This document shows, piece by piece, positions 56,469-64,000 of a DNA stretch of 64,000 nucleotides (its first letter is position 1; each line of letters begins with the position of its first letter). The position numbers and the translations under genes are program-made. The DNA comes from Apostichopus japonicus (lineage: Eukaryota > Echinodermata > Holothuroidea > Aspidochirotida > Stichopodidae). Below the pieces are notes generated by a model. It worked only from the letters and a program-made list of their open reading frames with translations, ran no database searches and was not told the origin of the DNA. The stretch lies in the NCBI RefSeq assembly GCF_037975245.1, contig NC_092570.1, positions 1,817,501 to 1,881,500 on the forward strand. Reading direction: 5' to 3'.

Positions 56469-57684
56469 GCTGGAATTCTTCTTCAGGACACAAAAATGTC
56501 AGATTTCTTTTGTCCAAGGATCCTCTTCCTTAAGCAGAATGATTTGTTTCAAAATTTTCACTTCGCTTTTATGGGTTCAAATTCATTTCTTTTTTGATAT
56601 GTTATTAGTTAAGAGGAGGAGTTTAGGAGCGCCTCATGTCGAACGATTGTGCCAATTATATTGCAGTCACGTGTTTTGGGTCTGGTTGGAAAAATTGATC
56701 AAGTTTGATCTTTGACAGATTCTAATAATATGGATACTAATAACCTCAGAAACAAAGCTATTTCAACGACAAACACGCGTGACACGACCCATAAACAAGT
56801 AGCTGCGAATCAAAGTTTAACACAATTGCTAGAAAAACGTTCTGCATCTTTTATGGCAAAACCAAATCCTTACAGCAATTTATGTCTTGTAATTACAATT
56901 ATTTAAAGTTTGTGAGATTTTATGAACGCAACTGGCAACTGCAGAGTTAGCGATGGAAAAGTTTTTCTGGTAAAAAGAGTTTCAATTCAAACAGCCATAT
57001 TAAGAGTTAGGAACAATATATTGAAATGTGGTAAGTGAATAGCATGCTCTAACCCCCCCCCCTACCCCCTTCACCCCCACCCCCATATTAGTGACATGTC
57101 AGATTATCTGCCAGTGGAATACCCCGGCTTTAAAGTTGCATTTGGTATTGACTTAGCTGCAGTTGTAAACATACTGTGTCAGAACATTTTTTAATGACAT
57201 CACAACAAATTGTTGTATACTTTTCGTGCTATCGACTTTCATATCGAAATTCATAAATCTTGACGAAATTTGGAAAAAAAAGTCGAGTTGCTCTGTTGAA
57301 CTAAGTTTCCTTATAATTTCGGTTCATCTATTAACAATGTACGGTATACAATTGTTTGTGACAAATACACCAAATGTGAACGGCGAGGTCAACAAACAAA
57401 ATGAAATCACTACGGAGGCTTGATGGTGTCATGCATGGTTAAACAACTATAGTCAGTTATCATTGAGGGGAACAGCACTGCATGACGAACCCTTGTACAC
57501 AATTTTAAGACCACATACGATCAAATATAACGATTGAGCATCTAAGACAAACTCGGAAGTTATGCAGAAGTTATGTAGAAGTTATGCGATTCAGTTCCCG
57601 GTAAGGTACATTATCCAACAACCACAAAGTAATTTACAAGTCTAAAAGCACCAACAGAAAGACTGTATTAAAGACCTAACTGTT
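56469..57684. other. upstream flank of the Vps62-aerolysin gene
   Basis: It should include that gene's promoter. I see no convincing TATA box at the usual distance. There are C-rich runs near 57053-57085. Plus-strand frames at 56380-56906 have no recognisable family. Confidence 0.4.
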
Positions 57685-57731
57685 AGTAAGACCAGGGAGC
57701 TGCTGTTAGAGTAGCAGCTCCCTAGTAAGAC
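57685..57731. mobile_element. 31-bp palindrome with 8-bp direct repeats (minimal hAT-like remnant)
   Basis: AGTAAGAC at 57685-57692 is repeated exactly at 57724-57731. Between them lie 31 bp that begin CAGGGAGCTGCT and end AGCAGCTCCCT. This is an 11-bp perfect stem (57694-57704 with 57713-57723) around an 8-base loop. The CAGGG start and 8-bp duplication are hAT hallmarks. Confidence 0.6.
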
Positions 57732-57761
57732 AGCCGTTTACTAATGTGATTATTCTATTCG

Positions 57762-58108
57762 CAGGGCTTCCCTAACTGGGGTACATGCACCCCCAGGGGG
57801 TGCGTGAGTCCATACCAAGGGGTTCGTGAGACGTTTCTAAAAGTCAAAACTAGAGTACTTTTTGTTGAACTAAAATCTGATATATCATATAATTTAGTAA
57901 TGTACAAGAATCGTACCTATCGACAAACTCTTTTCCGGTTCCTATACGCATATTTTGCCACACCGTACCGTGCATGTGATTAACAACAACAGGAGCATCC
58001 GTCTCATCGTGTGTGATGGGTGATCGATGCGTGATACAATTCGTGATCTGATCTTGAAGTTTCCAAATAAATTTTGTTCATCTCTTATATTTTTTTGTTC
58101 ATTACAAT
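57762..58108. mobile_element. hAT-type MITE, truncated copy in opposite orientation to 19624-20114
   Basis: It begins CAGGGCTTCCCTAACTGGGG. It follows the reverse complement of the 19.6-kb element for about 347 bp (ACTTTTTGTTGAACTAAAAT, GACAAACTCTTTTCC, GGAGCATCCGTCTCATCGTG) and then loses similarity after ACAATATCACACTA. The second terminal repeat is missing, so there is no target-site duplication to check. Confidence 0.82.
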
Positions 58109-59869
58109 ATCACACTAGCAACACTTAGCAACTAAAAGGTCCGTTTCTTAGTGACTTTTTGACTGTCAATTTATAATTGTGTTCAGTATCGTGGCAAACT
58201 AGAAACTTCTGGCAAATTGGTTATATCAAAATTAAAAGAAAAATATCCGTCTCGTTCAAAGTGTATGACAAAACTTTCATCACGAAAAAAACTAAAAATA
58301 CTTTTAAGTATATATAATGAACATTCATTCTATTGACGTATCAGTAATTTAACCACAATTCATCACCGGTTAGAGTTAACTGTGAACAAAGTTCAGGACA
58401 TTTAGGCCACTGAATTTGTTGACAACAGTACCACGAGGAACTCACCTTGGCTAGTAAACAAAAAACAATTAAGGCTGGTTGATGAAATGATTTTCTCGTT
58501 AAGCTGATTAAATTTATGAACTAAAAATCGACAAAATCCCAATGAAATTACATAAAATCTTTAGAGCTCCCACAAAGATCTTGATTATGCTTTGAAAATA
58601 TACGGGCACATTGTAATTACAAATATTCATACTGTTGTGGGAGACAATATAGTTACAATTTCAAACTTCACAATGTAGGTTGTACCCAATGGAAAACTTT
58701 GATATATAATTATATGGAGTGGTTCATATATAGTTACTCTGTTCAGCACCATTTAAGTTCCTCAGAGCAAGTTTACAGATTTTCTTAAGTTCCCCGGCTA
58801 CATAATTTGTTTGCCATCTTTTACCGTGGTTAATTCCCCCATTAATCAAGATGAGAGAATAATATCGCCTTGATTTTGAATGTTCGCATATTTGTACTGA
58901 ACTTGTAACATATTGAGCATCGACTTGCGTCTCAAAGTGCGGGACGTGAGTAGGGCGATATATAGTAACTAACTTGGAGTGTTACTGAGCGCCATCCTTG
59001 GAGATTTGCACGAAAGGGCAAAATGAGGCTCGTTTGCAGGTTTTCAGTGTCCCGCCAGAAGTTTTTCAAAGCCCTGTTAATGTGTGTTGGAAAGAATTCT
59101 TCGCCGCTTTTTTTCTTGCGTGTGTGTGAGTGGGAGGGGTGAGGGATGATGACCATCCCAAAGTCGGTATAAGGAGGGGGAGGGGTCGAAATACATTAGT
59201 GCTCCGCAAAATGTCAAGTTGGAGAGGGGTACATGTGATGTATTTTGGGGGACTTGAAGGGGGACCAGGGGGACCACACCACTGCTTGGTTGTGTAGTTC
59301 AATCTTATTTGTTCTCATTCACACACAGTAAAGCAACGTACAATCCATTATGAAGCAAATACTATTCTGCATGTATAAACTGAGCCAGCAGATTAAGAGG
59401 TCGGAATATCATGCCATAGAACGAGTCGTTACAGAAAGTACCCGTTTCCTGAATTAATCTCAACTTATTCGTATCTAGAAGCTAATTATAATTATGAGTA
59501 ATTGTTGCCAGTCACGTATGCCGTACCCTGATTTTTATTGTTTAGCATGCATGGGTGACTTGTTATCGTCCTATGAATCCTTATTCATATACTTGATGGA
59601 ACAAACAAGTGTAACAAATTGGGTGAAATGTTTGCCGATATTATTATATCATCGATACCATAGAGAGAATGAGATATATTGTACTTCCTTTGCCATTTGT
59701 GCCATATACAGCTATTTCAGTCGCCATATCATCAGTTGCCATGGTAATGGTTGATGTTCCTGTGTAACTACTCTCGGAGGGGGTACCCCAGGGTGACTGA
59801 AAGCCCATGACTGAGGAAGGGGTAAAAACGTATCCATGTGTGTTTCATTGTGTGTCAAAAACTCCTAAA
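58109..59869. other. intergenic, nothing recognised except an X-box-like site
   Basis: No gene is seen. The 59735-59748 string GTTGCCATGGTAAT is one base away from an RFX palindrome. Confidence 0.4.
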
Positions 59870-60150
59870 CGACTAGGCCAATTTTCTTTAACTTGGTGGG
59901 TAGGTACCCCAGGGTGAACCCTTTTGTCTCGCAAGCCCCAAATGTTAGAGGTCAAAGTTCAAATTTTAGTGAAAATCGATTGGATTGACATGGAACCTTC
60001 ACAGGTATAATGGAAATGTAAGTGTAAAGTACTATCAAAATATGTGGTTGCATATGTAAAGGAATGTCTCGCAGGCCCCCGGAACCAAAGGTCAAATTGA
60101 GATCATTTTTGTTTGCTTTAACTCCAAGGCGAAATTAGTTAATTTCAAAA
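59870..60150. repeat. dispersed repeat remnant, copy B
   Basis: It contains AACTTGGTGGGTAGGTACC, GAGGTCAAAGTTCAA and related phrases also seen at about 48840-49050. The alignment is patchy, so this is an old family. Confidence 0.4.
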
Positions 60151-60168
60151 ACGGTATTGACAGATTGC

Positions 60169-62342
60169 CAGTGGCGTAGCCAAAGGGGGGGGGGGGGGGG
60201 GGGGCGTGGGGCGATAGCCCCCCCCCCCCCTCATGAAAGATTGTCACCCCCAGTCGCCCTCCCACTGGGATTTTGGGTGTCGAAAAAATACATGTGCGAA
60301 AAATATATCAATGGTCTGAATGGTCTCGAATCTCCATGATGACCACTCATGAGCAACCCTTCGACAAATATTCAAGAAAGGAGACAATACTATCGCTGAG
60401 AATCAGTCTATCACCCTAATAATGTTTCAGGCGCAATCTTTGATGTCAGTCAATCTTTCCGTATTTTCCACGCGCAATTTGCAGATTTGTCGAAAAATGT
60501 CAATGCCGGTGTCAGACTCACAAAAGATATGTCATGATATTTCAAAGTAACTTACCAGACTGTTTTTTTTTCTATTTCACTAAACTATTTGATGACCATA
60601 TCAAGACATGCATCTCAAAATAAAGGATGTTGAGAAAACTTTAGAGCAGCTTACAAGCATGGGCGTCAATCCTGGGGGGGGGGGGGACGGGGGAAACGTC
60701 CCCCACATTTCGATGGGTGGGGGACACACTATCAAATGTCCCCCCACTCCCCCCCCCCCACACACACACATTTTAGTGTCGTGGCTCTATTTGGTTAGGG
60801 CTTACACATCTCAGGATTCATATCATCGAATATTAGAAGTTCAGTTCTATGAAAAGTGACCGAGATTTTTCACCTCGGTATGACCTGCAACTTTGTCTGT
60901 TTGTCGCGACGAGAGAAATTTGAGATTGAAACCACACGCTGTGTGCGGATAACGGTGCGGCCGGAGCCTACAACTAGTTCAAGAAGTCATGGCACTTCAT
61001 AGCTAGAGCCAAAGCCTATAGATATTTGTTGTTTAGTTGTAGATGGTGTTTCAAAGACGGTGCCCGTTCCCTAATATTGGGGAAATGAAATAGGGAGCAT
61101 ATTCCGTGGCAGCGCATCCCATGTTACCTAGTTGTTGAGTGATACCGGAGGATACCTCAGAGTGAGAACACTGGGTACACGGTGGTTACATAGTACGCTC
61201 CGACCAGAATTCACCCAATTACCAGATGCAGATCCACCTAGCATTATTTTGATGCCTTCATCACTTTAGCCACCACTCACATGGGACCTATTCTAAGTCT
61301 GACAATACATACGCATGTGTGAGGTCCTGAAAATATAATTAAAGTGGTTTGTCTTGCCATCCTTGTTTCAAATTTCATAGAAATGTATTCTCGTAGACCT
61401 AGCAAAACATTTAAACTGACACAGTCCCATTGGTCATTGGTGGACATTGGTCATTTGTGGTTTAACATGCTGGCGTATGACGACTTTTGGCCAAATTTGC
61501 GCCAAGCTCACTATATGAACTCGGATCTGGACTATGCCTAATTAGATACTTATTTAAATATTAATAATGGCGTATGAGGACATGCACCATTTTGTGGTAT
61601 GACTCCCAGGACGGCAAGTCGAGAAACTCACATGCAGTCGCGGCGGATAGTTTCCTTCGCCTATAGTATGTCTGGGGACATTTTGGGACATCCCTCCTAT
61701 AGGCCTATATCTGAGGCCCTGGGGTCATTCCTTGATCGACTTGGTGCAATATAATGTGCCTATTTCGAAGTAAATTTATTCACAGATTGTTAGTTGTCAT
61801 GGGTTCGAACAAATGAGGGGCATTCTATCCTGAAACATAGGGCAAAATGGGGCTGGGGTTTCCAGTTCGCCGCATCATTTGTCAACTTGCACTGGGTTCT
61901 AATGTTCATGTCAATTGGAATCACTAATAACAGAAATAATCCACCAAAACTTAAGGCCCCATGAACTTTATTGCATATTTCCTGAGTGACGAATTTGTAA
62001 TTTTCTCCCGAAATAACGCAACTAGATGGCTGCTATCCAGGTATTGAAATCTGACATTTTCTTGGAACGCTGCGCGCCAACCGATGGTGGCGCTCCGCTT
62101 AGATAGTACTTGCGGCCGCCCCCCCCCCCCACGTTTCAAATCGGATTGACGCCCCTGCTTACAAGGCCTGGGAAGTGTCATTTCTGACGATCTAGGAGGC
62201 CTTTCTAGCTAAAAAATTTCGGTACGCTGCGCGCCAACCCATGGTGGAGCTCCGCTTAGATAGTAACAAGACGCCCTCCCAGGAAATGGTCAAGCCCCCT
62301 AGCGCCCCGCCCCCACTGAAAAAAATCATGGCTACGCCACTG
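60169..62342. mobile_element. outer hAT-like element with perfect 8-bp target-site duplication
   Basis: The ends are CAGTGGCGTAGCCA at 60169 and GGCTACGCCACTG ending at 62342, inverted repeats of each other. Both flanks read CAGATTGC (60161-60168 and 62343-62350), an exact 8-bp duplication. Without the nested element (60658-62157 plus one target copy) it is about 670 bp. It has no transposase, so it is non-autonomous. The left end carries long G and C runs (about 60184-60232). Confidence 0.88.
60658..62157. mobile_element. inner hAT-like element nested in the outer one
   Basis: The ends are CATGGGCGTCAATCC at 60658 and GGATTGACGCCCCTG ending at 62157, inverted with two mismatches near the tip. 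The flanks are CTTACAAG at 60650-60657 and at 62158-62165, an exact 8-bp duplication. At 1500 bp it has no recognisable transposase frame. It must be younger than the outer element it interrupts. Confidence 0.88.
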
Positions 62343-62350
62343 CAGATTGC

Positions 62351-63590
62351 GTAGCTAATAATAAATGTGTTCATTTGATATTAGTGTTTCCTGGCGATGA
62401 TACAGCAACTGCATGGATTGCCCTCTTGTACATTACTTCATATATCTTGTGCGCGTGCTGCACGATGTTTTTAAGTAGGATTAGGGGAATTATTTGCGGA
62501 TCTTATGTGCGGCTGTCACTTTGTGAGGAGAGCTAAAAGTTCGATCATGATTTATTGCAAATTGTGCATCCTCGAAATTCCGAAAAATTTATCGCAAGTT
62601 TTGGAAAATTTCTCGAATATTTGGACAATTTTTTTCGAATATTTTTGTCGACATTTTAAAATTGATTTCGATTACGCCGATATTTCTTATGTTCTATGTT
62701 CTATATATAAAGTTAAAATTGTGTGGACCAAGTCGAAATTTAAGGTGGTATAATATCCTTTTCACATTCATAGCTACTTTTAAGGTCCATGAAATGCCAC
62801 GTTCGTTTAAAAAGTGAATTTTTCGGCTTGCACCCCTAAAAAAAGTTTATCGCAATCGTGATAGCGCTGAAAATACTGCAGGTGGTATAACCACAGATAA
62901 AGTAGAGTGTTCAAGGCGGTAACTCACTGTAACAGGTCAGTCATCTTAACATCCGCATTGAAAAAGATAGAGCGGAGTCTTTTCAATAAAATTACTGGTT
63001 CAAGCAAAGGGCAAAACAGGATCAATTTTTAACTATATTGACACAATGAGCAAGCGTTATGCCAGTAAGATGCTCAAATTGAAGGGCGTAACGGTCTGCA
63101 CACTCCTCGATAAGTGCACAATAGTTGGCCAAGCGTTTTGCTGGCCTGTAATAAAATTGCTCCCTGGTCATATATGGTGAAATGATGGAGAACCCCAAAG
63201 TTAGATGACCACACATACCCCCCCCCCCCCCACACACACACACAATTAAAACCAACAATTCCTATAACCATTTTCACGAAAAAAATGAAAATGAAATTGA
63301 TTTTTTTTTTTTTTATCAGAAAATTTATTTGGGTTCAACATCTTGCACTTACGGTGGTTCCTCTGATGGGGAACAGAAAAGTAAATTCTATACACCTTCC
63401 ATTGATATATGGGTACAGAGTACATTGGAGGGATAACAAGCAGTAACCATTGTTTACAATTCTGTTAAACTTGCCTTGTTCTTCTGCACTCTCTCCACCT
63501 CAGCAATGCTAAGTATACAGTAAGTCTTTTATAACTGTGACGTATGGCAGTTGTTCATATCTTTTGTCATTTTCTTACGTTGTGTTTCAT
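62351..63590. other. intergenic, possible small exon
   Basis: A (CA)n/C-run tract lies at about 63220-63243. A minus-strand frame ending at 63022 is listed separately. Nothing else is recognised. Confidence 0.4.
63022..63145 (-). CDS. possible terminal exon, unknown protein
   Basis: A T-rich acceptor (TTTTATTACAG) precedes a frame of 41 codons that enters at phase 2 and reads PAKRLANYCALIEECADRYA then LQFEHLTGITLAHCVNIVKN before a TGA. The composition is protein-like and amphipathic. No upstream exon is found in the window and no family is recognised. It may be chance. Confidence 0.2.
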
Positions 63591-63804
63591 ATTTGCATAG
63601 TTATTTTCATGTTTGCATAGTTATTTTCATGTTTGCATAGTTATTCACATATTTGCATAGTTATTTTCATGTTTGCATAGTTATTTTCATGTTTGCATAG
63701 TTATTTTCATGTTTGCATAGTTATTCACATATTTGCATAGTTATTTTCACGTTTGCAGAGTTATTTTCATGTTTGCATAGTTATGCACATATTTGCATAT
63801 TCAT
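63591..63804. repeat. 20-bp minisatellite carrying octamer motifs
   Basis: About eleven copies of TTATTTTCATGTTTGCATAG. A variant unit TTATTCACATATTTGCATAG recurs at 63641 and 63721, an 80-bp spacing, and a related unit ends the array. Perfect ATTTGCAT (ATGCAAAT on the minus strand) occurs at 63591, 63651, 63731 and 63791. Confidence 0.93.
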
Positions 63805-64000
63805 TTACAATTGCCAGACTCATTGGTAATGTTAAGGTCTAAAACAAAGAGTAAACAACAGACACATTTTCTTTAACTGATGCACAGCGACCTTTTTTCT
63901 CGATAGTATCAAAATTATTGTCACTTTTAACTCCCGAGGCTATTAGGTTTGCAAATTATTCAGTCATCTTTAGGGAGGGGACTCATGACTGAAAAATATT

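Noticed and set aside
59066-59302. Pro-rich minus-strand frames
   Set aside because: They arise from G-rich, CA-rich low-complexity DNA, with overlapping frames and no domain.
60157-60339. Gly/Pro-rich plus-strand frame
   Set aside because: It reads through the G and C runs at the left end of the outer hAT-like element.

Overview
The window is animal nuclear DNA. It has multi-exon genes with GT-AG introns, long AT-rich non-coding stretches, (TA)n and (TTA)n microsatellites, minisatellites, LINE reverse-transcriptase relics and many hAT-type DNA-transposon remnants. The gene content (a divergent class A GPCR, a secreted aerolysin-like protein with Vps62-type repeats, an intron-rich MARS2) fits a marine invertebrate. 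An echinoderm such as a sea cucumber is my best guess, but this is inference and not proven by the sequence.

Layout. 1-9 kb: non-coding, with three large (TA)n tracts and a perfect RFX/X-box palindrome. 9.0-9.6 kb: truncated hAT element. 13.0-22.4 kb (minus): homologue of human C5orf34; six exons are placed with matching phases and the extreme 3' end is unresolved. A hAT-type MITE with an 8-bp target-site duplication sits in its second intron. 24.8-25.3 kb: second copy of the truncated hAT element, inverted relative to the first. 26.1-36.6 kb (minus): a complete 11-exon gene for mitochondrial methionyl-tRNA synthetase (MARS2, 564 aa), with two minisatellites in its introns. 36.7-38.2 kb: a tandem duplication just upstream of MARS2 with a CR1/L2-like LINE fragment inserted in one copy. 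39.5-42.9 kb: an array of about 12 units of roughly 300 bp, each carrying a related ~60-residue reading frame on the minus strand. 43.0-44.3 kb (minus): a decayed L1/Tx1-like LINE. 44.4-45.5 kb (minus): an intact single-exon GPCR gene. 50.1-56.5 kb (minus): a four-exon gene for a 590-aa secreted Vps62-repeat plus aerolysin-like protein. 57.7-62.4 kb: a cluster of hAT-type remnants, including a 31-bp palindrome flanked by perfect 8-bp direct repeats and two nested elements, each with perfect 8-bp target-site duplications. 63.6-63.8 kb: a 20-bp minisatellite carrying octamer (POU-type) motifs.

All four recognised genes lie on the minus strand, but they are functionally unrelated (an uncharacterised conserved protein, organellar translation, signalling, a secreted pore-former-like protein) and show no operon-like relation. 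The most unusual material is the repeat landscape and the Vps62-aerolysin gene.
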